From Ectocarpus siliculosus (taxonomy: Eukaryota > Sar > Phaeophyceae > Ectocarpales > Ectocarpaceae), in contig FN649736.1 in the NCBI GenBank assembly GCA_000310025.1, positions 3,867,642 to 3,921,917 of the forward strand: a stretch of DNA of 54,276 nt, read 5' to 3'. Below, one piece after another: positions 11,788-32,635 of the stretch. A program made the translations under genes and the position numbers. How positions within the stretch are numbered: position 1 is the first letter of the stretch; each line of letters begins with the position of its first letter. A model generated the notes under the pieces. It did no database searches. It was not told the origin of the DNA and saw only the letters and a program-made list of their open reading frames with translations.

Positions 11788-12552
11788 TCAGGTGTCCCTC
11801 TTCTGGCGTTCAGTCGGCCCGAAATCCGGCGAAGGTGAGGTCTCCCTCGGGTCCTCCGGCTGCTGTTGCCCTCTGCGGATGTTATCCTCGAAAGCGGATG
11901 CCGCGTCCGCTTCTAGTTCCAACCAGTCGAAGTAGTTGTTCCTGACGTGCGCGTTTTCGTCTACAACGCCGTTGACGCCAGAACGTGCCGCCCATGGATC
12001 TCCTAGATTGCGGAACAATAGGTGGATCCAGTAATCTCCGGCCTCGTCCATTGTCTGTGCTTTGTCGAACAAGAAGAGACCCCTGGCGCTGGCTGCTGAA
12101 TAAAGCGTTGCGTTTTGTCCCGACCCCGTAGGCTCCCACACTGCGATGTTTACCTCGTACAGGTCTGCGATGAAAGCCAGCCAGCTAACGTCGAGCCAGT
12201 CCTTCTCAATTTTTTCGTTGACTCTTGCCTCGAACCAATCGCACCTTAGCTCGCCTTTGGGCTGCCCCTCGATCGCTTTGCCGGTAGCACAATTCTTGAT
12301 TTCAGTCAACCCCATATCGATGCCCTTCGTCACCTCATCGCCTGAAAGTGTTGCCTCGGGGTCGAATTCTGTCCCGAGCACGTGCCGGAGTAGGCAGGAC
12401 ACCAGGGCTGTCTTGATGGCATCCACATCATGCGGGGTGTTCACTTGCCCTTTACACCCCAGCAGGCCACCACGTATGGAGTGGTACCCGCACGACCCGT
12501 CGCCGGCTGCATGCTTGACCCTTGCTCTGGTTGGACACAAGAAGGCGGGCAT
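11788..12552 (-). CDS. single-exon OTU-like cysteine peptidase domain protein
   Basis: Intact 254-residue ORF; the start is the first ATG (12550-12552), and a frame stop lies a few codons upstream. Residues 15-25 read AAGDGSCGYHS, matching the OTU active-site motif D-G-x-C (candidate Cys21). DYWIHLL (His177) could be the catalytic His region, and the hydrophobic LAFIADLYEVNIAVWEP block (about 125-141) resembles the OTU core. OTU enzymes cleave ubiquitin chains; viruses and transposons also carry them, so deubiquitination here is inference. A low-complexity tail (QQQPEDPRETSPSPDFGP) ends the protein. The lack of introns contrasts with its intron-rich neighbours and suggests a retrocopy, transposon cargo or transferred gene. 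I could not identify a full-length relative, and the third catalytic residue is not assignable by eye. Confidence 0.55.
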   Translation of the reverse strand: MPAFLCPTRARVKHAAGDGSCGYHSIRGGLLGCKGQVNTPHDVDAIKTALVSCLLRHVLGTEFDPEATLSGDEVTKGIDMGLTEIKNCATGKAIEGQPKGELRCDWFEARVNEKIEKDWLDVSWLAFIADLYEVNIAVWEPTGSGQNATLYSAASARGLFLFDKAQTMDEAGDYWIHLLFRNLGDPWAARSGVNGVVDENAHVRNNYFDWLELEADAASAFEDNIRRGQQQPEDPRETSPSPDFGPTERQKRDT

Positions 12553-13169
12553 AGTCGACGTCTCCCGCAAGACGACACGCCGTCAACCAGGCTGCCATAA
12601 ACGGCGTAGCCTCAACATCTCAGCCCCCAGTACTACCAAGAAAACTTGCCCCTATCGCGACCAGGGACACATAGTTAACCGCAATGGCAGCAAGAACCTG
12701 TCCAGCGGTGACAGCAGGCGTATCGACGGGTCCGCGCAAGGAGGTTCAGCTGTGCCATCGGCTGTCGACAGAAAGCGGAACGGCTGCTCTAGTGCACTCG
12801 GGCTCTCGGCGACATCGTCGGATTAGGATAGGTAGAGGACAAAGCGAGCCCACCAATCTTCCGCCGGCATACCTGTCGCTCCTGCCCACGTGAAAACAGA
12901 AGAAGAGGCCCGCACCCCCTGGAAGAGGCCCCGATTTTGGCGCCAAAGGACACATTGTGAAGGTCAAGGGCTGATTTAAACCGCTCTCGTTAGGATACCT
13001 TGTGTGTCATGCAACATTGTAATTGTTTCAAAGACGTTGGAAGCAATTGAGCCGGTGTGGCGTGGTGGTTTCTTCGTCTTGTTTTATATCAAATCGATAG
13101 ACCATACTGCGTGTTCTGGAAGTTTTCTTTGGAGAGAAATAGCTGGGCGATACGACCGTGGTTGCGCGG
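12553..13169. other. upstream region of the OTU-like ORF
   Basis: No supported gene. It would contain the minus-strand promoter of the OTU-like ORF and the left boundary of the phosducin-like pseudogene duplication. Confidence 0.35.
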
Positions 13170-14340
13170 CACTTTCCAAGACCTCGCTTCTTCTCTCTTT
13201 CTTTCTCTGTTCCCTATCAGCGCGGTTCTTCCTTCTTCATATATGTATGTCTCGTGTAGTGAGTCGCGATCTAACCTCCCCCCCGCCCTCCCCTTCCGCC
13301 CCCGCACCGATATGCGCGTAGAGGATGCCATTGCTACAAGGAGTACCGAGTGGCGACGCTCAAATGCATGACGGAAACCAGGCTCCTTGGTTGCCACCAC
13401 CACCACGACCGGCCATGGCAGCGACGACGACGACGTTCACGAGGGTTTCCTAGGGCTGCCGACGGCGATTAGAACAGCTCAAGGCCACCGTGGGACGGGC
13501 GCAGTTCGGGCAGATCGCACACTTTCGGTGTGTTGGGCCGCGTTTGGACGCCTTTCGCGACTCGTTGCCACACGAGCAGATACTTTGGAGATATTCAAGG
13601 TGATGAGATGTGTTGCATGCCTAGTCTCTACGAAAGTGGATGAGCGAGAGGTTGTCAGAAAAAGGATACGTTGCAACAGGCACGCTTGGCCGGCTGGTTG
13701 GGTGTTCCTGACCACGAGATGTACACTGAACCCAACGCCTGTACAGCCCTCTTGGGGTGGCCAAGCGTTTTCCATGCAAACTACAAGTATACCAGGAAAG
13801 ACAGCGCACCACTAGTGTTGCAGGAGAGCGCTCCGTCTCAATGGAGGTGCGTGGTGAGTGGAGTAACAATAAAACTTGCCCTGCCGATTCTCATCTCTCC
13901 CGCGCTGAATGTCGCGTATCTGCTGTCTGCGCACAGGTATCTCTCATGAGGTGACAACACGAGACATATCGGTGTTGCAATCAATGAGCTGTCGGCTCCG
14001 ATCCCAAATCCCGAACCCCCCCGCTACACTTGGCGCCGCCGCCTTCCGAACTTTTGTTTTGTGCATGCGCTGTTGCTTCCTCCCTCGACCAGGCGTTGCA
14101 AAGCCCATTAGTGTCGGGACCAGGGGCGGGGGGAGCGGGCGGAGGAGAGATATTCACAACATATCGACCGCCTGGGGGCAAAGAGAAGAGGGTCTTGCAG
14201 ACAGCGACGATGACGCTGGCACAAACGGCTGATTTCCTGGGCTATGTTCACAAGTGGCCGTTGTTTTCTGGTATTTTCAGCTGTTCTTGTTGTCATGGTT
14301 GTGACCTGTTGAGTTTTAGTGAATGTTTAAGTGGCTAGTC
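13170..14340 (+). pseudogene. decayed partial duplicate of the phosducin-like gene
   Basis: Collinear with 8000-9970. The polypyrimidine stretch and acceptor before the exon at 8379 are copied at about 13190-13322, that exon at about 13323-13520, its intron at about 13550-13940, and the last exon plus 3' flank at about 14090-14335. It is broken in several ways. ATTGCTAAGGAG has become ATTGCTACAAGGAG, a two-base insertion that shifts the frame. The middle of the exon and adjacent intron (equivalent to about 8612-8805) is lost. The exon encoding the thioredoxin-like core (9220-9432) is deleted entirely, the sequence jumping from the acceptor region to the equivalent of 9620. Introns are retained, so this is a DNA-level segmental duplication, not a retrocopy. 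It cannot encode a functional protein. Confidence 0.85.
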
Positions 14341-16286
14341 GTATCAACGACGCCAATCTACGTGGACTCGCCGTGCTGGCGCGACAATACGAAAGTTTAT
14401 ATGAGCGACATTGTATGTACGATGCGATATATTTTCAACATTGCCTGCGATTTGTTTGTTTAACCACGGCGAAGAAGAGCGAACACATGCCATCGTTGGG
14501 TCATCTTCGGTGCAGCTCGAAGATGAGTAGTCGTTCAGTCGTCGCTGTATCCTTCAAGATTAACCGCGAGCCTCGCGGAAAGGTCTGTAGTGTTCCCTTC
14601 GCCGCAATGAGCAACCGCATGGGGACAATGTTGGGGTCGTCATAGCCCACCAATGGGTTGCTCACGCGATCCGTGGACCAAATGGGCTGCTCCTGGGTTG
14701 TTGATAGCCGTCATCGGCTACCCACGGGCCGCCAACGGGCGCCCCCTGGGCCTAACGGGCGTACCATGGGTCCATGGTCGGTCCATGATGGCGTGTTGGC
14801 TGCCCATGGACCGTCCTAGATCGATCGCTGCGCTTTGAATCAGTGTCCCTTGGGTCGACGACAACCGTGGCGAACACCGCGGGCTGGGATGGTATTCAGT
14901 TTACATGAAACGAACCATAATCTGATATGAGGGGATCGTCAACGGTATCCCACGAGCTGGCAAAATTTCCGTTACAAGTCACACAATTATGTCAAGCGAA
15001 TACAGAACGTGTTTGTCATCGCTCGCAGTGTGTACGTCACGCTAATGCCGACGTACTGTACAGACCAGTGTGCCATACAATATATCGGGTGGGTCAAGTC
15101 TCCCTTGGGCCGTTGGACGCAACGGTGACTCAAAAAATGTGAAGCTTACGATGTATCCTTTCAGTCCCAGAGATCCGGGCGACTCAGGTGCTACCGTTTC
15201 ACCGAGGGAACAGGCACTACAAAGTCCGTGTGGGGTTCTCAACCGGGTGTCCTACATGCGTGCTAAACTTATTCAAATTCTGACAATACTTGAGCCCAAC
15301 CCTGTGACCTCCCAATTCATAGTGATGTAGGAAGGACGACGGCGTGCAGATCTGCGTCACTAAAACAAACGTGCCGACTTCATCTGGCTGCAAAAACAGT
15401 GCAGGATAGCGGAGTGGATGCCTGCATATTGTACAGCCGCTGTTCAGGATCCCAGCCGCTCTTGGATAGGCTTCAAATGACCCGTCAACTGGAACTCGGC
15501 TTTCAACGACGAAAACAGAAACCAAACCGTATCGAAAACCGCAAACTCCGAGTACATATATACACGCGAGGCTCGCTACAAAAAAACACGAAGCCTCGTA
15601 CCTCATAATGGCACCAAGACAGTCAATTCCATAGTTCACTTTTTGCCCGTGCTCATTCTTCCTCCCCGACCAATCAAAAACATCCTCATCCGTCGGGGCC
15701 AAACGGAGATCATGGTCGCAGATCTACGGTAGCCCAAAGTCCATGGTCTTCTCCCGAAAAGATCCCTCAGCATATGCAAAAGGACGGACGTTACTGGGGC
15801 AATATAGAGGTGTGGACGAGCGGTTTCAATCTGAAGATGAGAGTTTATCACGGTCGCAATGCTCCAATGTGCATCTTTTGCCCGCCCTTTGTCGTCAGCA
15901 CCACCACTGCCGCGGCTGCCCCCGCCGCCGCCGCTATCGCCATGAGCACTGCCGTCTCGAGTCTCCACCTGCCGCCGTTGCCTCTGGCGGTGGTTCCCGA
16001 TCGCTGTTTGCACGTACAACCGTCAGGTTAGAGTCGGGCAGTCAAAGCAGCATGAAACGCAGACACGATTTTGTAACATGTTTCGGAACGGCGGGGCGAG
16101 TGGGCGTTTGTTGCTGTTTGAGGTCAAATGGTGCAGCACGTTTCCCACGAGAAGCACCACAGCAAAAGAAAAAAAAAACAGCAACAGACCAACTGGAACG
16201 CTTGCAAAACGATTCCCACCTGTTTCTACAACCATTTCCGCTGTGGAAGCCATGATAATTGCCTTTTTGCCCCTTCCGCTCTAACC
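14341..16286. other. intergenic region with one candidate exon
   Basis: No complete gene. A stretch at about 14645-14815 is built from recurring CCCA/TGGGC/ACGGGC words with little coding sense. One minus-strand segment, 15602-15723, looks like an isolated exon and is listed separately. Confidence 0.4.
15602..15723 (-). CDS. candidate isolated exon, unknown product
   Basis: A 122-base open segment bounded by a TAG acceptor and an AG|GTACGAGG donor would encode ICDHDLRLAPTDEDVF, then DWSGRKNEHGQKVNYGID, then CLGAIM. Charged and Gly residues are spaced like a real protein rather than low complexity. Codon use is less GC-rich than in neighbouring genes, which could mean a gene fragment or a mobile-element remnant. 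I do not recognise the family and could not find matching flanking exons. It may be chance. Confidence 0.25.
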
Positions 16287-16520
16287 CTAACCCTGAGTTC
16301 CCAACTGGTCATCTCGCTCAGAGCTCGCTCGGATCCTTACCGTGTAGGTTCTACCTAAGATTATTTCTCCCCCATCCCCCCTGCCTCTGCTTCTTGACGA
16401 TCTACATGCTCTTTGCTGCTTCTGTCTCCTTTTTCTCTCCCCAGCCCCCCCGCCTGCTCTATCCCTTTTCCTCCTACGCCCCCAGTATGCGATGTTGCCA
16501 TCCCACATCCCCCATCTTAC

Positions 16521-25845
<9,325 letters not shown>

Positions 25846-28800
25846 GTATGCTGGTGCCTTGGCTGCTCGCAGTGATAAATGGTGAAAGCTGTGAGCTGCT
25901 GTTCGCTGTTGGGCTGTTGCTGTTGCTGTTGCTGTGGTGTGTGCGGCGCAATCAAGCGCGATCGGGGTTTCCAATGAATTTGGGGTTTGGGAACATGCAA
26001 TGTTTACATTTATTTGACGGTTTCATTTGGTTTCATCGGAAACCGAAAAGAAACCTCGAGGTGACAAATTGTACACTACTGCTGTAGACTAGTAGGCGTC
26101 CTCTTTACAGGCTATCCAATGTCATCTCATAATGGATGTCACGGAAAATGTGTGGGTGTATACGTTTTTTAGCTCTGGGTGCGTGCCGTGGGGCGAGTCA
26201 TGTTCACAACGCAAGTGGAGCTCACACTTCTCTAATGATAAAACACGGCCTCGGACGGTTCCGTTTGCCGCGCTTACAGTACTTCGTCGAGACTGGTATG
26301 CGTTTATGCTATATATTTCCAGCACTGTTGGCAGCACCGGTTTCGCTGTCCCCGCTGTCGGAATTGTCGCCGTCACCGCTGCTGCCGACTCGCCAAACCA
26401 GCCGCTACCGCCCCGAAGTCCGGACACACGCGGGCAAGAGCCACGGCCCCACCGAAGGCGCGATAGAATCTGGCAGCTTGGAACGCCGGTGACGCGAAGC
26501 AAACGTACGCCGTCAAGCGAAAGCGCCTCCGGCAGCCATCACCAGCAGCGGCAGCAGTCCGTTTCACGTCACCGAAGGCGTGATAGAAATCGAATACAAG
26601 GAACGTCGGTGACGCGAAGCAAACGTACGCAGTCAAAGCGAAAACGCGAACAGCAGCAGCAACCCGTTGCACACGCATATACCCGCGTTCGTTTCGCGTC
26701 ACCGGCGTTCCCGTGTTCGGTTTTGAACGCGGGTTCGGTGGGCCGTGACTCTTGCCCGTATCTCGGGCATGATTATATTAGACGTGCTACGCTACCGTAC
26801 TTGTACCAATGGCAAGAGCTCCGCCCAGTTGTCGCGATCCATCGAGCCCTGCGTAAAAAGCGTGTCCCGTCGGCACGTCGTTGTCCCTCCCTGCGGTCCT
26901 TCTTGACACAACACCCAGAAAAAACAAGCCCCAATATGGAGCCCTCCGTAGGGTCGGGGGTGGACAGTAGTGGCTATGACCTTTCACCGGAGGCTGGACA
27001 TTTATTTTGGATTGTGGCGAGGAATACCACCAAGCGGGACCTGGCAAACTCAGTCAAGCCAAGGTGGAGTGGAGAGTTGGGAAAGCCTCGGTGGACTCAT
27101 TTCCCAACTTACCAAAGATAGATTATCACTCATTCGAGGCGGTGAGAATCAGCAGAGTACCAGGTAACGATCTTTTGAAAGTTATTATCAACCCATACAT
27201 TGTATCGCAGATCTTTTCTCTCAAAGTGTAGACTATTACATGAATATGTGGCGTGTCTTACTGCATGATGAACATTTCACATCCTGACCTCCACACAACG
27301 GCGACAAGTACTGCTTCTCGTAAAATCGTTGGACTTGTGTTACCAACACTGCGTTGTCTGGTTACCCTGTTCTCCGTTTGCCCCCCCCTTTCTGTTGCTG
27401 CCGACCAAAAAACAACACGCAGGCGATCGAAGTAAGCGATAATCTCTCATCGTCTCCAAGAGAAACCTCATTCCACGTGTACGAGAAGGCTACGCTGAGG
27501 TTTTGCTTCTCCACAATGCTCGCCGAGAACCTCGAGGTTTGCGTATTTGTCTTAATCTTTGTCTGTCTATATGTAGGCTGGGCTCCGGCGTATGGACACG
27601 GAGAGCGACAATTTTAGCAGAGGGGGAGGGAGAGGGGCGGTGCCGACTTTCTCTCAATCTTCAAAGAACGGAAGCGCGGAAGCGGCTCCAAACGTAGCGC
27701 GAACAGACATAGTCTTGGGCGGTAAGCCACACAGCCAAACCAATCGCGGTTCCCTGGACAGTGGTCGTGCTTCGGGTCGCAATATTCGTGGGGGTGCGAG
27801 AGGTACACGACTTTAAGTACGGTAGCCGAGAAATGTTGGGATTCTCAGGTGTCACAGCAGCATATCGCTCCCGACGGGTATCTTCAAAAATTCGATCGGC
27901 TTTACGGCAGATCGAGGAGGGCTAGGATATGTCCCAAAGTACCGGAATCAATGACGGACCCCACATAGCTCCGTCTAACTCGTGTTTGATTGACACGGCC
28001 CAAGTGAACGGAAGAAACTGCAACCAACCGCTACGAGCAACACACGTGACAACCGAGACTGTGAGTCTGCGCATCTCTGGCGAGATTCAACGAATATCTG
28101 CTGTTGAAGCAGCTTGGTTGGTCGGACCTTTGGATTCTGGATTCAGGTGTGAGCACTGTTGAAAGCAAGCCGACGAATATCGTCGACATTGCTACAGTAG
28201 TCCCAATTTTTTTCTCTTGTGCTCTGCGTTCAGGCTTGATGACGGAAGCGGGGAGGGACTCCTCATGTGTGCAAGGCGTGAAGACACGACAGACAGGTGT
28301 ACCGGCACTTGAGGCATTTCGAAAACCGCCAACAACAACAAAGCTTGGGAATTCCAACCACGTTGATACCCCAACAATGAGCTTAGCTTACGTCGCGGAA
28401 GGTCTCGCCTTGGGAGAGCTCACGTGTCTAGACAAACTAGAGCCTAGCCGGTGGCCATTCAGGCTGAAGTAAAGGTAAACAACCAGATAGCCATAACGCC
28501 ACTGTGACACAAGAATAGGCGACAAGGGCATCGTTTTCCCAGTCGTAGAGGAATACCGCAGTACGCCAATCACCTAACAGAGTAAAATGTAGGTAGGAGA
28601 GGTTTTCTATTGGACAAATGTACCGAGGTTATCTCGGCGAATAGCACGGAATTGTGAACGAAACACCTACGGTTTGTTCATTGTGATAAATCAACGCGAC
28701 GAGCATCGTCGGCATCGCCTGTCTGAAGCTGATTTGTTTTTGCGGGTGTATTTAGCTGTTGGCTGAGTGCACTGCGTTGTCGATAGATCACGAACCGACG

Positions 28801-29269
28801 GCGGATGGAAACAAGAACAGGAACAACGGCTGCTCGGGGAACGAGACCGTACAAAAACAAGTTGGTCACCGTACAACACTACAAACAAACCCATTGGCAA
28901 TCTACCGTGGACTCTTGTCTGTCGATCAAAGGTGCGGTGCTACACGTAGAGAAATCCACCGGTCACCGTTCGTTGTTGTGGTCAAAAACTATACGCTTGC
29001 ACAGTCAGTATGTCACACTACTACCACCTTCTAACCGTGGCCACAGGCTAAGTACCCGAAGGAAGTAGACTATATCGACCAAAACAAGAAAACACCCAGA
29101 AAGGCAAGAGAAAGGTACAAGAGATATCGAACAACGAAGAACATCTACTGTTGTTGCTGATAATGATACCGTTTGGAATTTCATACTTTTTTCATAATAG
29201 ACTGGCGCACCGAATGAAACCCCAGATGAGATGACTTCTTCACAACAAATTCGAGACGATGACAAAAAA
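25846..29269. other. upstream of glycerol kinase; repeat-bearing intergenic DNA
   Basis: Includes the glycerol kinase promoter side and the repeat cluster at 26425-26770. A long plus-strand open frame across 26132-27121 follows repeat units and has no family resemblance, so it is not called as a gene. The rest appears non-coding. Confidence 0.4.
26425..26770. repeat. three-copy repeat, two direct and one inverted
   Basis: Units at about 26425-26515 and 26568-26645 are direct copies sharing CACCGAAGGCG, GATAGAA, GGTGACGCGAAGCAAACG and GTCAA. A third at about 26690-26770 is the reverse complement (CGCGTCACCGGCGTTC, then GGTTCGGTGGGCCGTG, CTCTTGCCCG). The units are 75-90 bases long and clearly diverged from one another. 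The arrangement could fold back on itself. Confidence 0.7.
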
Positions 29270-30420
29270 TGAGCGATAGAGACCGGACGAGGGCCACCCG
29301 GTGAACAGGAGAGAAATAGCACGCATGGTCGTACGTGTCGCACATTTCTGGCGTATGTATGGAGCATGGTGGCGCATCGGCGTTGTTTGTATTCGCTTTC
29401 GCCGCACCATGACTTACTGGGTCTAGGTCGAGTCGGTAACTTATTAGGCCCGCACACGTTTTCATGTCTAAACCGCCTCTGAAATGAACACGATGATGAT
29501 GCCGTTGGTTGCTGCCACGCCGACCCTGAGATTCGAGTGTTTCCGACTTTGTTTAAGAACCCAAAAGCGCGATCAAGACAGGAAGATGAAGGCGAACCGG
29601 TCAAGAGGACCGCGACAACGGCACAGCGCGCATGGTTGCACACTTCGCAACATGCAACTTGTTTGCTCGTCAACTCACCGTATGCGCGTCGTCGTATCAT
29701 GGCTTATCGGCACTATGTCGCGCAAACTTTCATTTACTACTAAGCCACCACCTGCACTGCACATCTTACCGGTGGTTGCTCACAAGCGGACGTTGAGATT
29801 CGATTTTTGCATTTTTGCCGACATTGTGAAATTGTTCAATAAGACAAAGAGCAAATGCAGCATACGACTTTTCATTGCTACTCGTACCCGGACTCTTTGC
29901 TGTGGAAGAGGTGGATTTGTTGAGTGTTAGAAAGAAAAATGAAAAATTGAGGAAGTAGACGGGAAGGCGGTGAACCAGAGAAACGTATGATGGATGGTCG
30001 CGCATGGTCGCACACTTACTTGTGGTGCATGCTACTGTGCGCGAAGGGTGATGAAAGTCGGCGTGGGCCCATGACGCGCGATACCCTACAAAGGCATTCT
30101 CAAGACATCGCAAGACGTGCGCCGTAGGTCGGATGTTTGCTGCCAAGCGGACCCTGAGATTCGATTTTTTCCGAATCCGTTATCGTCACCACCAAAAGAG
30201 CGATGGAGACAGGCACACGGCGAAACGTTGAAGACCAGAGAAGAACAGCGCGCATGGTCGCACATGGCCGTCCACTTGTGGAGTACGCTAACGGGCGCGG
30301 AAATCGATGGAACTTGGCGAGGGGCCATGAATTGTGATGCCCTACCGAGGCATGGTCGGGATGTTGCGAGACGTGCGCCATAGGTCGAGATCGGCTTTTG
30401 AGACACGGTCGGGCAAGGGT
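29270..30420. repeat. degenerate tandem family of about 250-370-bp units
   Basis: Four copies of a core around GCGCATGGTCGCACA occur at about 29316, 29628, 29999 and 30250. Three are preceded by a shared block GCGGACCCTGAGATTCGA (about 29519, 29788, 30158, with variation), and two are followed by GCAAGACGTGCGCC or its near copy (about 30110, 30370). The copies are diverged and contain no intact ORF. Confidence 0.7.
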
Positions 30421-32635
30421 AAGGGAATTGGAACAAGAGGGCCTGCGACAAAAATGATTTTAGGCCGGAGAGACTGAAGCTTCAGAACTGACTGTTCCTT
30501 GTGACAACTGAAGGCACTTTTTGAAACACAATGTAGCGCGAGCACTAATGGGGAGCGTGTCGGACTGCATCGAAAGATCCGTTTAGTAGGAATATATATG
30601 TAGTCCTACTTTCGAAGCACCAACTGAACGCTTTGTGAACGTACAATGTTACGTTGTGCTACGAGATTGTAGATGAGTTCGTCGCACGCTTCCGTTCAAC
30701 ACGCATGTGTCGAATGGAAATTGTAGCGAACGGATTGTGCCATTGATTCTGCAGAGATATCTCGGAGATGGGATGGGCCCGAGATGGCTCACTGCAGAAC
30801 GTCTCCACCACGCCAGACTTCTACAACTGAGCTACTGTAGGCTCAGATACCACCTGCGGGCATTAATGAAAGTTCCGTGTGGCATCAAATAAACCAGCAT
30901 GACCTCTTCGGCCGCTTGCGCATCTCGGTTCAACCGCCTTCCGCACGACTCTTGGGTTGCACACCTCGACACAACTCATGAGGCAAAAAATCAACAATCA
31001 ACACCAATGGTGGGCTTCCTTGCGCAGGAAGCTGTTGAACAGGGTGTAAAAACAGAACAGGACTCTGCCACCATCGCATTCGCAAAGGCTTCGTCATACA
31101 GCACTACAAAGGAAAAGGAGTATCCATCATCGCTTCCTCCATAATGGTGTAGTGAAAAAGGAGGGAGCAACTCTTCAGGAGGCACAGGACCCATGCCATC
31201 CATGAACCCAACATCACAAGAAACACGCATATATCAAAACTTCAAACCAGCTACATCTACTTCACACCGGTAAGCGTTGGCCGGGCCGATGAACTCTCTA
31301 CATCTGTGAGAACTAAACGCTATTATGGGACTGTGTGTATCCCAGCACGTAGCAGTCGTAGCTGGCGCCCACCGACGCTAGTCGATGTGATTGCTCGTAG
31401 AGCTTGTAGTAGCAGAAGTAGTACAGCAGTACCTCAGTGCACACGAAGATGATGAGACGTTTTAAACACGGCGCTTAGGTGGCCAATACAGATAGATACG
31501 CCAGACAGACGGTTGTAGAAGGGTAGTACGCCAGCGGCATCCAATGTACGGCAAGGACAGGTTAAGTACTCAAATATTCTGATAGATCACAGAGAGAGCT
31601 CCCAAAGAGTGAGGTCGAACACCGAACTTCCTATTGTCGAGACAAGAGATAAACTTCGTGATGCTGTATTTCCTCCGAATACGCTACGTTCCAACCAACG
31701 TAAGATACCTACATGAACAGGGGCACCAAACATTGCCTAAGAAAGGGGATGCGTAGACACCTACAACAAAAGAAGCACTGAAGGCACAACAACGCCCGTT
31801 TGAATGGGTGGGACACCAGACTCGCACTCCGAAGGCACCACAGCTAAATTAATGTTCGGACAACCAAACGCCGCATGTGCGACACCTGCAGAGGCGGGCT
31901 AGACACCAGACGCTGAAGGAACGTGCTTGCTACAGTACTGGGGGGAGGGGTGGCGGAAGCCATGACTCTATAACCCTCGCCAGAGCAATCTTCATGGGGG
32001 GAAGAAAGTGCACGGGTTGCGTCAGAAACAGCTACCGTGATCTCGACGGGAAAATAAGGGGGCGGTCACGTAGCTGAAAGAACGGAAACATGCTCATGAC
32101 GCGGAAGTGCACCGTTAAAATGTCCCGTCTATGTCGAGAGGATGGTCTGTTTGCCCTGTGCGCGGTGCAGCTAGAGTACGTTGAATTTCATTCCTGTATA
32201 AAAACAAAATCAGACAGCTGCACGCGAACTTCGTCCGCACCAGCTTCAGTGGGCGGGTAAACAACAAAGATCGAGGCTCCTTACACCTAGCACTCCCGCA
32301 ATCCCCATTCCCAATCATGCCGTTGTGTTTTCCCGGCGGTGCAGGCCTGAGGTTTAGCCGTAGCAAGAGCGCGACGCCTAACTGGCAGTCCACCAAGCTC
32401 GTCTATACCCAAACCCGTATCTCCACCGATTTTTGCATGACTCTAGCAAGTGCTACCACCACCGCCCGCCTCCGCCATTCCCGGAAAACAGAACGCACTC
32501 GCCTGTAGATACACAACGTCATAGGGTGTGGAGCACACCCGGAGACAACGACGAACCACCGGGAAAGGGTGAACGGGTCCGGGCATAGGAAGGAAGTTGC
32601 TGGTGCTCCGCTTGTACGGCGGCCGGCCCATCGTT
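30421..32635. other. intergenic, no gene seen
   Basis: Lies between the repeat cluster and the 3' end of the gag ORF. I looked downstream of gag on the minus strand for protease, integrase or reverse transcriptase blocks and saw none. No LTR pair was recognised by eye. Confidence 0.4.

Noticed and set aside
16281-16294. Telomere-like CTAACCCTAACCCT
   Set aside because: Only two units inside ordinary sequence at the end of the glycerol kinase gene; no array.
26132-27121. 329-codon plus-strand open frame
   Set aside because: It traverses repeat units on both strands, has Arg/Ser/Gln low complexity, no family resemblance and no splice logic.
29270-30420. CRISPR-like array
   Set aside because: Units are long, diverged and unevenly spaced, and the window is eukaryotic.
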